Assembly (NCBI GenBank): GCA_036345935.2
Contig: JADWOT020000002.1
Coordinates: forward strand, 19,682,342-19,746,341
DNA from: Taenia hydatigena
Lineage: Eukaryota; Platyhelminthes; Cestoda; Cyclophyllidea; Taeniidae
DNA: 64,000 nucleotides
Reading direction: 5' to 3'
Below are positions 22,333-34,075 of the stretch, piece by piece. Position 1 is the stretch's first letter, and every line of letters begins with the position of its first letter. The translations under genes and the position numbers were made by a program. The notes beneath the pieces were generated by a model, which was given only the letters and a program-made list of their open reading frames with translations, was not told where the DNA came from and searched no databases.

Positions 22333-25300
22333 CGAGTTATAACCAGATATTTAAACAAATGAAGAAACTATTCTTACTTCATGCTCACCATCCAGTTCCA
22401 ACCAAACTCTGGTAGACTTTCATTCGGTTTTGGTAATTCTTTAAACAACTTACGGCCGCCTGCATCTTAAGATGGTTTCAGCACGTTTACTACCAGTGCC
22501 ACTTTCGAGTTCTGCCGTCTCATTAATGCGTTCCATGTATGCATTTTGAAGTCATGAGAAATGAGTCTACCCAAGTGCTTCTTGTAAAATGTACGGAGCT
22601 GGTGTGCCACTGAAAATTAAAACAAGTAGGCGTATCATGATCAACAACCAGTTGACTAATGCATTTACCGTAAAAACGCATTCTCAGTAAGAATAGTGGG
22701 CCTCAAGCACCAACCTAAAACCAGTGAATCGTAATTTGACAAAAATTATGCTACAACGGATAGTGCGTAGGAAGAGTGGCACGTAGGACTAGTCAAGCTT
22801 GCCTGGAATGTGTCCCTGCCAAAGGCGATAAACTCAAAGTTTTCTTAAGCAAAGAACTCTAAAGATAATAAAACCAAGGAAAGGATGAATTTCCACATCA
22901 TCGAGACTTTGTTCTCTTTTAAACATCATCTGTGGGAAATCTGTAAAATTGTTTCATTTGTACAATAAATACGTAAGTCTGCAAACAGAAGTCATTGTGA
23001 GTTGGGACATGCGGTTTTGCAAGAAGCTTATTGCGGCAGACACAATGTCACCGTTAAGTATCGCGTCATTAAGCAGACTATACATCTTGTCTTCGTAACT
23101 TGTAAACATTTCAACCGTCTACTCTGATTATCTCCTCAACAAGAGCGTCAATTTTTGGCGGTGCCTAAGAAGATTTTTAATCGATCAATTTAAGCGTCAA
23201 CTTCTTCAAATAGATGATGGTTTATCTTTGCGTAGAACCATGATGAGTAAAGAAGATAGCTGTCACTACAGCACTCGCTTATTTAATCAAAAACAAATCT
23301 TTTATGTGACACTTCAGGTGTGCAACTTTTATGGTGGCAAAAGCGCGTCCTGGACATCTTCGCTGCGCTGATCAATTTGAAACTGCTGGAATGAATGAGG
23401 GCTTATGCGTTTTATTCGATGAGGCAAGACAGGCGAAGTTAGCAGTCATTCTTCCTTTGTTAGATGTTAAATTAAGATTAGCCATTCCCACAACACGCGC
23501 ACGTTAAAATCCTGCCTTAAGAAGAATATAATGGCCGGTGCGACGTGTACACGTTGACGCTAGCAAATGTAATTCAAATAGCGTTCCCAAATAGTCGTGG
23601 TAGATGCTTGTGGCCGCCGAGACGACTGAGGGAAATGGCGATAACAGATGTCTTTTAAGTGAAAGGCATTGTATGCGAGTTTTCACTCTACGGGCACAAA
23701 ATCCGCCTATTGTTACTTCTTGGGACATGGAGCACGTCCAATGAAGAGAATGGTGAGCAGCAGACGAAAACAAATTACAAGCGAACGGAGAAATATGGCG
23801 AAGCCTTCTTGTGGCCAAGGCATTAACTCTTATCCGCTCCAATTGCGACATCCAGTATTTACTGGAATGACATTTTTAATAAGCCAGTCAAAACTATCCA
23901 TTAATTAAATAGCGATTCTGTCAAATTAATATTTTGTTGTTTTGCTGGTGTAATAAGACATTCGCTAATCGAAAGTCTTTAACATTGGGTGTTAAAAGCG
24001 ACCCGTCAGGCAAGCAACTTTCTGAATAAAACTAAGTGCTGGTTAATAAGTTATCAAAAATACATTGGAAAGTTTATTCCCGTCAATATTTTTTGTGCCT
24101 TATTTTCTAAACCAGTGTGCTCAACATACCAGGATTAAACCAATGTGCACCACACAATTTGGTTTGGGTGAGAGGCGTTTAGCAAACACAGATGTGGTAC
24201 AGGAGCCATCGCAAACGTAAACGAGTGGTCGGAAAGCTAAAACTTGTGTCAATGCTAAGTCTATCCCCCTGCTTAAAGGGCACGAGGGTTGAAGACAAGG
24301 AACTCAACGTGGAATATGCTAAACTGGTGGCAACTCTAGTAAACCTCATCTCGTTCAACTATGATATGAGCATAAAAGATTGATTTCAAACCGCCAACTG
24401 TGACCCTTTGCTCTGTTTTGACGCTGCAGCGTGACGAAAGCCCTTGTGCCTTGCTAACTCTCTCCAAGGTCTGGTATCATCACTCATACCGACCTGGCTC
24501 AGTATTGTGGCATCTTAACCCACCTCGTTATCGGCGAGCAGAGGAAGACCCTCGTCATAGACTTTATTGTATGTCACCAAAAAGTAAGCCACAATGACGA
24601 GAAGTATGCTAGGGAACTTTAATAGAAGGAACTTGCCACGGCCTACTCCCAAGTGGAGTCATGGTTGGACAAACGTTCAGTGTAGGCGCGCAGTATGACC
24701 ACCCATTATGGTTGAGAAGTTCTGTGGCATAAAGACAAATTATGTCAGCTGGCTGATGGTACGGTCTTGATTCGCCGCATGCCCAAAAGACGGTCGAACC
24801 CAATGCTCTCCTACTGTGCTCCCTCCACCAACCATGCTATACCCTACGATTAGATGATCATCGTTCGCCTTATCCTGCCCGTCCCTACGAGACTTGCATT
24901 CACTTTTGCAAGTTGTAGACGGAGTTGGAGAAGGTTCATACAGTTTCCTTACTAAGCCCAGAGGCAGGTTAGCCTGTAATGAACCCTCAGGTTTCCCACA
25001 CCCGTTTAAACAAGACCTCAATCGCTTCTCTCCTTCTACAAGGCTACAATCGGTAGAGGGAAGAGAGATTTTAGTTGGCTTCTAGAATTAGTCATAGTCA
25101 TGCTTTCAGGCACCACTGTCTATTTTAGGCCAACTTTGAACCTCTTTTAGTGCATAAAGGCTATTTTCATTTTGCGGAATTATCCGCATTTAGAACAGTA
25201 CGTGTCAGCCTATTAGGAATGATGGGCAGTGCAAAGCATTTAGATAGCTCTCTATTCAATTGTTAGTTTAATGGCAAAAACTATCTAACCAAATCACATC

Positions 25301-26700
25301 AAGCTTAATTTTTATTTTCGAAAGAACGACAAAGTAGTGCTTCTTAGAAGATCAGGACACATTATTTTGTCTAATGGTAGTTGTCAAAACCCCAAAATTT
25401 TGTATGATTGTCATAATTATTACGATGGTTCTATAAGTAAAAAGAGGTAGTAAGTCTTAAAAACCCTTGTTTACCTCATTTTAGAGCATGGTCTCAATGC
25501 AGACGAATGAAGAATTCACAAATGTCTGCTACCTTAGATATTCCAGAATTGCCCATGGCAAAGCCATAATGACCAAAAACAACGCGATGCCCTCGGTGGT
25601 GCAAATGCTTTGAGCTACAGCTCATCAAGTCTTTAACTTTCGTGGTATGTACGAAACCAGTTGTGACACAGAGAATTAGCAAAGCACTGCCATTTGTAGC
25701 ATGAGGTTAAGGATAAGAAAACTGCTTCGCTACTTATTGAGCTTAAGTAGCAAAGACGATATCGGACGCTACCATCGTCACATTTGCCTTGTTATCATTT
25801 TCTCAAACGGCTGCACTCCACATCACACTTTCTCTCCAGCGGATTCAATTTAATAACATTTTGCAAAGGTAATGGTAGCAAAGGGGGTTGTTTGGGCTTT
25901 AATGGTAGCAAATTTCGTCATTCGGTCCAAATGCTGTTAGCCTCAATGCATAGGCGAGACATTCGTAAGTGACTGCGTACCTCATAGAGAAACTTCCTTA
26001 GATAAGCAAAAATCAAAGTAAGTAATTTATGAAACCCAGAAAGTTGTCTTGAAAGCTTTGCAAAGAGGAGCTCTGCTTTGGTGGCCAAAGCGGTGCAATC
26101 AGTTTGAGAGGTTAGACTTACAAGTCCTCCAAGACGACTATTGAATCAGCACACTGTCAGCTTCACTCCATTGTAGTTTCAGAATGCATTGATTTCTCCA
26201 TCGCTATAACTCATGTCGCCACTTATTGTAGCGAAAAATTAAGAACATGTAATGCGTGAGGCGCTTGCATTTTTGAGATGCGCCGAGCATAGCGTGTGGT
26301 TGTTACTAAGTTTAGGAACGGGTGATTGTTCCACTGCTTAATGCAAACAGAGGAATGACTGTTTTTAATAATCCATTTTGCTAAAATAAGTACACATAAT
26401 TTTCGCTTTTCACAAAATTTCTGTGTTTTATGTTTTATTTAACGCTGGTAAGTCCTATAAAGCCAAATCCATTTGAGGTTTGTACTTCCTCTTTATATGG
26501 CTCCTATACGAGTAAGTTACTTTATCATTCTACTTTAATTGCCTTTGCATCCGCGTTGACGTCAATGGTTAAGCGAAATTTACATGTTAAATCACTAGAC
26601 TTAACAAGCACTTAACAGTCACAAGAAAGCAAACGTGTTGTCGATTCTCTTAGGCGAATTCGTGGTTTTCCGACCAGCCGATATTTGCTTATTTTCAGGG
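22333..26700. other. No gene recognised
   Basis: A minus-strand frame at 25494-25682 (62 codons, including HRGHRVVFGHYGFAMG) looks protein-like and crosses a possible donor (TAAG|GTAGCA). Evidence is too thin to call it. No RNA gene was seen in this stretch. Confidence 0.3.
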
Positions 26701-26710
26701 AAATTATAAA

Positions 26711-26820
26711 GTGAGATGAAGCAGATGAGCAATGATGGAGAGTGTTATGAAAGCATAGAGGTGGGTAGGTAAAGATGTTAGAAGCCAACGTGGACTCGCG
26801 GGCGTGCGTGGGCTTGGTGT
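26711..26820 (+). repeat. Repeat family R, copy 1
   Basis: The stretch aligns with 30637-30725 in the same orientation and with 27420-27530 in inverted orientation. A shared core contains a GAGGTGGGTAGGT-like block followed by AGAAGCCA. With the inverted copy 0.6 kb away it forms potential hairpin arms. Confidence 0.65.
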
Positions 26821-27419
26821 AGTAATCGTGAAGGCCAAGATCGCACCTTATGATAAGAGCTCTGCAAATTATTAATTTGCCAGTAATTTTCCTTTAGTCC
26901 TTACCACCTACAGCAATCTTCTTTCACCATCGGTCATGACCTCTTCGCCCACGTACCTATTAGCACAGCGTGGCTAACTTCTGCCAAGCGAGTTGAATAA
27001 TGATGCCTGCATCACACTATCCATGAGATACTCATTCATAATTCCGAAACCGGGCATTTTATATTCTCCTTGAATTCCGGCATACATTAAGTCCATAATC
27101 CTGGACCCAGCCATCGTTCGGTTACATGGCTTACATACATCCTTTCATTTATCAATGTATCCTTTTTTTATTCATCCACCCACTGCCCCTTCCAACTATT
27201 CATCTACCCACTCCTTCCATTCACCATTCAAATGCCTCTCCACCACCTCTTCGATGCCACCGTTTACTTGAGGACAGATTTTCTTTTTGCGAAATTCCAA
27301 TGCACCGTGCCATCTCTGTGCCTTCTGGGCAATGTGGAGAGAGGCAGAGAAGCATGCCAACCAACAATTGCTGTTTCACCATGCAGCGTGCACACATCGC
27401 ACGGTCTGTGTGCACACGC

Positions 27420-27640
27420 CTACACTAAGCCCACGTACACCCACAAGTCCAAGTTGGCTTCTCACACGTTCACCTACTCACCCCTATGCTTTCAAATCAG
27501 TATCTATCATTCTGCATCTACTTCATTCCATTTCATAGCTTCTCTCCCAATTTAACTTGGATGCAGATGTAGCTAGTGACTTGAAGTCTGCATTCATCAC
27601 TGATTTTCAACAGGTGAAATCTCCAAGTGCTCGCTTTAGC
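27420..27640 (-). repeat. Repeat family R, copy 2 (inverted)
   Basis: Read on the minus strand, this matches copies 1 and 3. Its outer part (27541-27640) also matches 30517-30625, so copies 2 and 3 share more sequence than copy 1 does. A short frame across it is similar in copies 2 and 3 (LLTRSPTH against LLTRPPTH, then SVSIIL in both). That could reflect former coding sequence or simply high identity. Confidence 0.65.
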
Positions 27641-27676
27641 GACTTGGGATGCGTAATTCATTTGGTGTTGGTTATT

Positions 27677-28031
27677 AGCAGATAGAAAAACGAGGCATCG
27701 GGTTACTACACGACGATGTGGCTTCCTCTCATTCGCACTATTCTATGCGTCAGCAAAGGTGTTTTAAGGGAGTAGATGAATGCAGTGCACTCAGTGTGCA
27801 TTGGTGTGGTAAGAGCATCCTGCTCAATACTGTACAAAGGCCTAAGTAGCAATTAGCTCGATGCCGAGGAAATGCCTCGAGGCAAAGGCTTAGTCTTTAA
27901 GCACAGAAATATTTGCGTAGGTCAGCAGATGGAATAACGAGGCACCGGGTTGCTACACGACGATGTGCCTTCCTCTCATTCGCACTACTTTATGCGTCAG
28001 CAAAGGTGTTTTAAGGGAGTAAATGAATGCA
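27677..28031 (+). repeat. 108-bp direct duplication, 247 bp apart
   Basis: Bases 27677-27784 and 27924-28031 are direct copies without gaps, differing at 8 of 108 positions by my count. The unit begins AGCAGAT and ends GAATGCA. The 139-base spacer holds a perfect palindrome TGCCTCGAGGCA near 27872. No coding capacity was recognised. Confidence 0.9.
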
Positions 28032-28916
28032 CGGTGCTTAGCGAATTAAAGTGGAGCATTCGGCAATCCACCTCACTGCTAGTAAAAATAAAAGCACACA
28101 TGGATTTGCATCTCATTAGCCTTGCATATATAGAGGTACTTTGTGGAATGCGAAGGTAAAAGCAGTCGACCCTCACATGGTGCACATGTCATGACATCCA
28201 TCAACCCCATGATTGATGGCAAAGGAGGAGGCCCCATCATTTGGTCACTTCTATGCCTTCACTTGACGCAATTTTATTGCCAGCTTTGTTGATGGAGGCA
28301 CTAAACTGGAGGTTTGGAGGACTGGTGAATATTCTTGACCCACGAGAGAGTTGTGGCGATGGCTGCGGCGCTGTGCATGGAAGTTATTCTGCTGATCAAT
28401 CGATCAAATTCACGGATACTTTTGAAATGTGCCTCATACAACGCAAACTTGTTGCTACCACCTATTTTTCTTTGAGTCCTGACTACTACATTCTGTCACG
28501 CACTTGACTACGCAAAATGATGCAGGAGAGCTTAATAGAGCAGTCATGGACGCCACATTCTCCATAGTGGCGAGTTGGCAGATGTGCACGATTTGAAGAT
28601 GTCATGAAGGATATGCGGACTTCTGGATGTGGAGTGGGAGGGAGTATCCTTAAAGAAGAAGTCTAACCACTTCCGTAAGACACGTCAATCCTCTTCGTCG
28701 AATCTTGCATGCACCACAGATGGGAGATCTGTGCTGAATCATTTCATCACCGCATCCTCATTTACTTTTGCGAACACAAAGCTTGAGAGAATTCCTTCGC
28801 AAGTGCGGGCAAATCACCCACTCACAATATCACCGCTTACGCTAACGCGAAGACAGAAACTGCCATAGGCGTTTAAAGCATGACTTAACTTTACGCCAGC
28901 AGTCGATTTGAACCAG

Positions 28917-29107
28917 AGAAGCCCATCACAATCGATCAAACGATCCAATGCCGTGTGTGGTTTCACGGTGTGTGTGTGTGTGTGAGTGCGCCAATTGCTC
29001 CGTGGGTCAAGAGTAGACCTTTCCATTGGCTCACATTTCTTCACTGCATGCTCATAATCACACGTGTGTAAGTTGTAGATACAAGTTCTGTCTTTTTTGG
29101 AGAAGAG
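28917..29107 (+). promoter_or_regulatory. Promoter region of the FN3 antigen gene
   Basis: About 190 bases upstream of the start codon are conserved in the truncated copy at 30714-30944. Shared elements are an inverted CCAAT box (CCATTGGC, 29023-29030), a CACGTGTG E-box-like motif (29061-29068) and the TATA position (CATAATC at 29053-29059 here, TATAAGG in the copy). Conservation may reflect recent duplication rather than selection. A (GT)n run sits at 28968-28984. Confidence 0.5.
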
Positions 29108-30334
29108 ATGTCTCTTTCGCTCTGCTTCATATTGCTGGCAACTTCATTCATACATGGTGGTTTCACACTGAAAGGAGGTAAGGTACCTTCGCATGCTTTT
29201 CTTTCATCAATACGTAAATATAAGCATTTAGCAAATGAGAGTTAACATAGTAATTATTAATAAATTAGAATATCGGGCAAGCATAACAAGTAATTCTCAA
29301 CAGAAAACTAACTACAGAGTGCCAGAAATGACTTATCTACTGCCAATCGTTTGTACTGCATCACTTCATAGTCAAATCAGCTTGGTGGCACTGAGTAGGC
29401 TCCTTTGTTCCTTTGCATTGCCTCACACCTCCTGACGGTTTACCTGATCTACCAGTAAGTTGAAGTAAGCGACACAGATCCCCTCAATCACTCCTTGCCA
29501 CCTTTCACGCATTTGCCCTAATGCTTGAGCATTTTGCTTTCATCTAGCTTAATATGGGGCACGTGGGAGCACACTGGGGCAAATGAGACCATATCACTCT
29601 CCCCACACTAATGCAGACATCTCTCTGCGTTTCCATTTGTGCAGATCCTGGAGCTCCACAGAACGTGAAAATTGAGGCGATCGATCCTTACAGGGTGCGC
29701 GTGAGTTGGGAACCACCAGCTAATCCCGACGTACGAGTCATAAACTATAGTGTTCCTTGGTATGTCGAGACACTTCTGATTGAGGGTACTTGCTTCACCA
29801 CCTGGCAAAATTGCACCATCCCGAATTTGAAGCCAAATCAAACCATTTCTGCCAACGTTTGTGCATACATTGAGGAGAGAGATTCGGATAACCGTGGGAA
29901 ATGGGCCTGCAGTGAAAGAGTTGAAGCGACTACACCAAGTGAGGAGGAATGTGAGTTCTTTATGCTCCTTTTGCCAAAAGCAAAACTATCGCTTGAAAGC
30001 AACCAGGACTAATCGGATCAAGCCTACAATGGCACCCATTTATTGCTACCACTAAAATGGTTCTGCAGCTTCAATTTACAGTATCCTCTGCCATAAAATC
30101 GACTACAGACACTTACGTCACGCTCGCCTCGTGAGATAGTCCAAAATGCCACAATGCACCCTGTTAACAGTTTGTTATTTCTGGTCTGAAGGGGAAAGTT
30201 CATTGGTTGGGGCCCCGAGTTCGATCCCAATAGGTTTCGACCCCACATCCAAAACCGTCGCCACTGGTGGATCTACCTGTGCTGCTTTAGCCACTGCAGC
30301 TCTGCTAGCTTCCATGACCTTAGTGCTTGCATGA
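29108..30334 (+). CDS. Secreted FN3 oncosphere-antigen-like protein, three exons
   Basis: Exon 1 (29108-29177) starts at ATG and encodes a signal peptide (MSLSLCFILLATSFIHGG). It ends in phase 1 at GGAG|GTAAGG. Exon 2 (29645-29950) follows TTTGTGCAG and is one FN3 domain: a Pro-rich entry (PGAPQNVKIE), core VRVSWEPP, the NLKPNQTI loop, four Cys and Asn-glycosylation sites at NYS, NCT and NQT. It ends GAAT|GTGAGT, again phase 1. Exon 3 (30192-30334) follows CTGAAG and ends in a short hydrophobic tail (ALATAALLASMTLVLA), as in GPI-anchored or tail-anchored family members. The product is about 173 residues. The three-exon plan matches the EG95/45W/18K/16K antigens of taeniid oncospheres, which are host-protective surface or secreted proteins. 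AATAAA lies at 30531-30536. Confidence 0.8.
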
Positions 30335-30516
30335 ATCTCCTCGAAAGCATGTCAACTTCAACGACCGCTCTACCTTCTCCGAGTATAGAAGCTCAATGCT
30401 TGTGTTTGCCAAACACGCCGTTCATTTTTACTGCAGGCTTCATTACTCCACAGGACGGTCGATTTGACAATTATTTGCTTTTGCAACTTCATTAGCATTA
30501 GCTATTGTTGCAAACG

Positions 30517-30725
30517 ATTGCCAAATGACAAATAAATTGAGCAGTTAGCGATTTCGCCTGTTGTAAATTAGTGGTGAATGCAGACCTCAAGTCACCAGCT
30601 GCATCTTCACATAAATTAAATTGGAAGAGAAATTGAGAAGTGGGATGAAGTAGACGCAAAATAATGGAGACTGATTCGAAATCGTGGAGGTGAGTAGGTG
30701 GACGTGTGAGAAGCCAGCAGGAGCC
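30517..30725 (+). repeat. Repeat family R, copy 3
   Basis: This aligns with 26711-26820 (same orientation, inner part only) and with 27420-27640 (inverted, full length). It lies between the 3' end of the antigen gene and the duplicated promoter at 30.7 kb, so it may mark the duplication breakpoint. The polyadenylation signal AATAAA of the antigen gene (30531-30536) falls inside it. Confidence 0.65.
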
Positions 30726-31210
30726 GCTACCAGAGAACACCCACACAATCAATCCAACAACCCAACAATGCCCGTGGTTCCACGGTTCGCGTGTGGGTGC
30801 GCGATTTGCTTTGTGGGTCAGGAGTGGACCATTCCATTGGCTTACATCTCCCCACCATATGCTTATAAGGACACGTGTGTGGGCTGTCAATACAAACTCT
30901 GGTTTTGCTGTAGAAGAGATATCATTCCCATTCAGCTTCATTATGCTGGCAACTTTATTCTTGCATGGCGATTGCCAAATGGCAGGAAGTACGACACATC
31001 TTCATGCTTTACATTGATTAACTACTAAGTAGATTCATTCACTTCCTTGCATTGACTGATAAGTCTAGCGTCTTATCCGATCCCCTAGTAAGCGATACGA
31101 GAGACGCAGTTCCTTTACGCTCTAATTCTGATTCTTGAGCATTTTGCTTCTACCTCATTTCATTTGTGTGCACGCGTGAGAAACTCTACCACTCGCTGGC
31201 GCTTCAGGAA
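30714..31210 (+). pseudogene. Truncated copy of antigen promoter, exon 1 and intron 1
   Basis: The sequence repeats 28.92-29.55 kb. It has the promoter, then a near match to exon 1 (30942-31000) and then intron 1 blocks such as TTGAGCATTTTGCTT. Where the intact gene has ATG the copy has ATA, so the signal peptide (FSFIMLATLFLHG) has lost its normal start. The intron is shorter than in the intact gene. Similarity stops at about 31.2 kb, before exon 2, and no FN3 exon follows. It is therefore a 5' fragment, although its promoter could still drive a transcript. Confidence 0.75.
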
Positions 31211-31271
31211 TAATGTCAGTCGATCACTAGAAACTACGTTTACTTTAGTCAACAGGGTGACCTAGACCCGT

Positions 31272-31289
31272 TACACACACACACACACA
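31272..31289 (+). repeat. (CA)n microsatellite
   Basis: About nine CA units, just beyond the end of the truncated antigen copy. Confidence 0.9.
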
Positions 31290-31956
31290 TCCATGCCCAG
31301 TCACCACTGACCCACAGCTAAGTTGGCACACACATGTTGATCGATCAGGTCATCGCTCTTGGTATGCAAACCTGAAATTAAGACTGGATGGTGGATCGTT
31401 AGCATTGGGACCACTCACCCACAGTGGAAACCTAGGCCATTGCATCTGCTTCTGCTATTCAGCCTGAAAAAATACGCCCATTCCTTTGCCTTGCCTTCAA
31501 AACTCTACGGATTGTATTTACTAGTTTTTGTGTCAGTTACGACCGGTTCTTCACATAAAAACAATTTTTATGCATCTAAGCATCTGTAACGTGTGCGTGG
31601 CATTGAGAGACTTCCTTGAAGACAGGAGAAGGCATAATACTAGGACAGAATATTCGCATTTAGCAAACAGAAGGGTATTAGTGCTGCTAGGAGAACTCAG
31701 AGTCCAGCCCACACGACGCAGGCAATATGACCATCATAAGTGACCGTACCGAAACCAACAGTTTGACAAAAGATGCATTACAGTGCGTAAAGTGTACTGC
31801 AGACACGTTTGATAAGGCTAAGACACCACGCAGATTTGCTTGAAGGTGTGCCAGAAAAATACTACTTTGGACTCGACCAGGACTAGTTAATCAGTCAAGT
31901 TGGAACCATTTTCGCGAAATGGCATCGCCAGGTGATTGATACATTTCCTCCTTTGT

Positions 31957-31975
31957 CATCATCATCATCATCATC
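31957..31975 (+). repeat. (ATC)n microsatellite
   Basis: About six trinucleotide units in otherwise unremarkable sequence. Confidence 0.85.
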
Positions 31976-31996
31976 CTACTTCAGCATTAAGATACA

Positions 31997-32314
31997 TTAA
32001 TGCAAACTGGCCACAATGTCAGTGGGTAGAATAAAAGTGTTTGGAAGTGGAAGGAAAGCTTGAAAAGTCTGATCATAGTCACAATGTGGAGGAAGCAAGC
32101 ATAAATTTGAGGTATCCGATGTTGATCTTGACGCCAAATCGGACCACTCTATTGTCAGCGGTGTTCTGGATACAGGTCTTACTTGTGAACTGACGGTGGA
32201 GAAAGCATTGTTTTGAGGCTGCCTTGAATTGCCTTCCATCCCTTCAACACGAACGCTCTCCACTTTGTAACAAAACAGCTTTTGAATAATGTAGCGGGCA
32301 ATTGTTGATGGCAT
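31997..32314 (-). CDS. Open reading frame, unknown
   Basis: On the minus strand an ATG opens 105 codons to a stop. The middle is Ser/Thr-rich (RSTSDTSN) and the end is Pro/Leu-rich with a hydrophobic finish. A GTAAGA inside it could serve as a donor, so the true exon may be shorter. No family is recognised and no acceptor or promoter was seen. Confidence 0.25.
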   Translation of the reverse strand: MPSTIARYIIQKLFCYKVESVRVEGMEGNSRQPQNNAFSTVSSQVRPVSRTPLTIEWSDLASRSTSDTSNLCLLPPHCDYDQTFQAFLPLPNTFILPTDIVASLH

Positions 32315-32859
32315 TTCAAAAAATTTAAAGGGCCGACCTTAGGGTGAAATCTTGTGCGGAGTGCGATGCCAAAAGAAACAATGCTGTGGACTCCTTCTCT
32401 TCGCTTTATAAGGGGATTTAAATGGTTTTGCAAGCCCGACTTGCAAGGGTATTCCTCCCACCTGGGAACTGTTGCATCCGACTCTTCCTTACTTTTGATG
32501 ACTTCATGAGAAAAGTGAGGAAGGCGACTCTTTACAAAGTAAATCTGACAATCACAAGGAGATCGTAAACAGTGGATTTCATTTTATCACCGCTCTGAAT
32601 TGTTCGAGTAAGTATGCTGTCAACATCAAATTATGAAATAGCCACAGCAATGCATTCAAGACGATGGCATTATGAAGACAGGTGCATTGGGCTTTACTGG
32701 TTGATATGTGGTAGGTTTAACTGTTGCTTTCGTTCCAACGACCCTCCCTTTGGCTGAGAGAAGCAACAATATAGTGAATCTAACAGTCGGTATTAAATTG
32801 GATCGACTTTGAAATCTTGCTGGCTGAACACACTGCCCTTTTGTCTAGCCTATCGATGA

Positions 32860-33880
32860 AGCTAAAAGAGTCGTCAGGACAGGTTCCCCGCAGACCTAAT
32901 TTTCCCACTGGCTCGGCAAAAGTGAGTCACATTGTGCCAAAAGGCACACGAGAGAAGGGACCGTGACCAATTGTGGCAAAAGATTGCTGCTGGTGGTGAA
33001 CGACTGGAGGGAAATGACTGGCAAATGAATTGGGTGTGAGGCGAAATGGCCAGTGTCAGAGGGATATAAGTGCACAACAAGCGGTACCGTGATTAGAGCA
33101 GTGGATGAAAATCATTTGTACTGGATGTCTTCAAACATCAACTGAGCTCTCCCATCAATGCCTTAATCATGACTGAATGTCTTCCTTTTCAACGTGGGTG
33201 GGTCCGCTGAAACACTAGGGGGACTTACGGGTTTGAGAAAGACTTTTATTTAGGCATGGCTGGCAGCTGAAGACCTTTACGTAGTAGCATGGCAACGCTA
33301 TTGATGTCAGGTCGTGGTAATATAAATCTGTGGGTCCCTTTATTACACATCGTATTCATCCATCTATCCGTTTGTTACCCTCCCTCTCATCTACCCATTT
33401 TCCCTCCACTCATTCGTCCAATTATTAAAGACTGCTCAAGCATTATGTTGCCAATGGCAATAGCACAAACAGTAGAGGAAGAAAGTACATTAACGCAACT
33501 GACGCAAGAGATCGAGACTCGTCATGCAGTGCCTACTTGATGACTTCAGAAGCAGGCTTGGGAGGCTGAAGAAAGCGACAGACATTGGTGACTCTATTCA
33601 AGTTATCCACCCACACAGCACTTTTGTGGTCAAGTGATGGGACGTAAAGGACTGAGGAATACGAGGTTAATGAGAGCATGTGCATAAAGATAAAGTGTAA
33701 TGCTCAGGTTTGGAATTATGAATGGACGCCTTGTGGATCGAATTCAGTGATGCAGACTGCATTTTCCAACACATTTGACGAAAGTTAGCCGCGCTGTGCT
33801 TAAAGGTACCTGGTTGAAAGAACCACGACCGGTGGTGAGAGAAGATTGCTGTGAGTGGCAAGGACTAGAAGGTGAATGAA
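32860..33880. repeat. Pair of diverged direct repeats
   Basis: The stretches 32930-33030 and 33790-33880 resemble each other (shared AGATTGCTG block with similar flanks). Their minus-strand peptides also match weakly (PPAAIFCHNWSRS against PLTAIFSHHRSWF). Similarity is low, so this is a tentative repeat call. The intervening sequence holds a CATCCATC-type low-complexity run. Confidence 0.35.
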
Positions 33881-33951
33881 TGAATGATGAATAATCGATT
33901 GACAGTCGTGAGATTTGAATGCTGCCGATGGACAGACAGAGCTACAGACAT

Positions 33952-33987
33952 GCAGACAGGCAGACAGACAGACAGACAGACAGACAC
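33952..33987 (+). repeat. (CAGA)n microsatellite
   Basis: An uninterrupted CAGA/GACA tetranucleotide run, with a shorter one just upstream at 33931-33940. Confidence 0.9.
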
Positions 33988-34075
33988 AGTGGCAGGCAGG
34001 TTTAGATTAAAACGCATGACTAGTTGGTAGATGGCCGATTATGCTCTCATGCCGGGAGTCGTCCATTTGCAGTAG

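Noticed and set aside
27126..27555. Overlapping plus-strand frames of about 100 codons rich in His, Pro and Ser
   Set aside because: They come from CATCCATC-type low-complexity sequence and from repeat family R, so length alone is not evidence of coding.
30210..30225. tRNA B-box-like motif GAGTTCGATCCC
   Set aside because: It lies inside exon 3 of the FN3 gene. No A box at the right distance and no cloverleaf stem could be formed, so a tRNA gene or tRNA-derived SINE is not supported.
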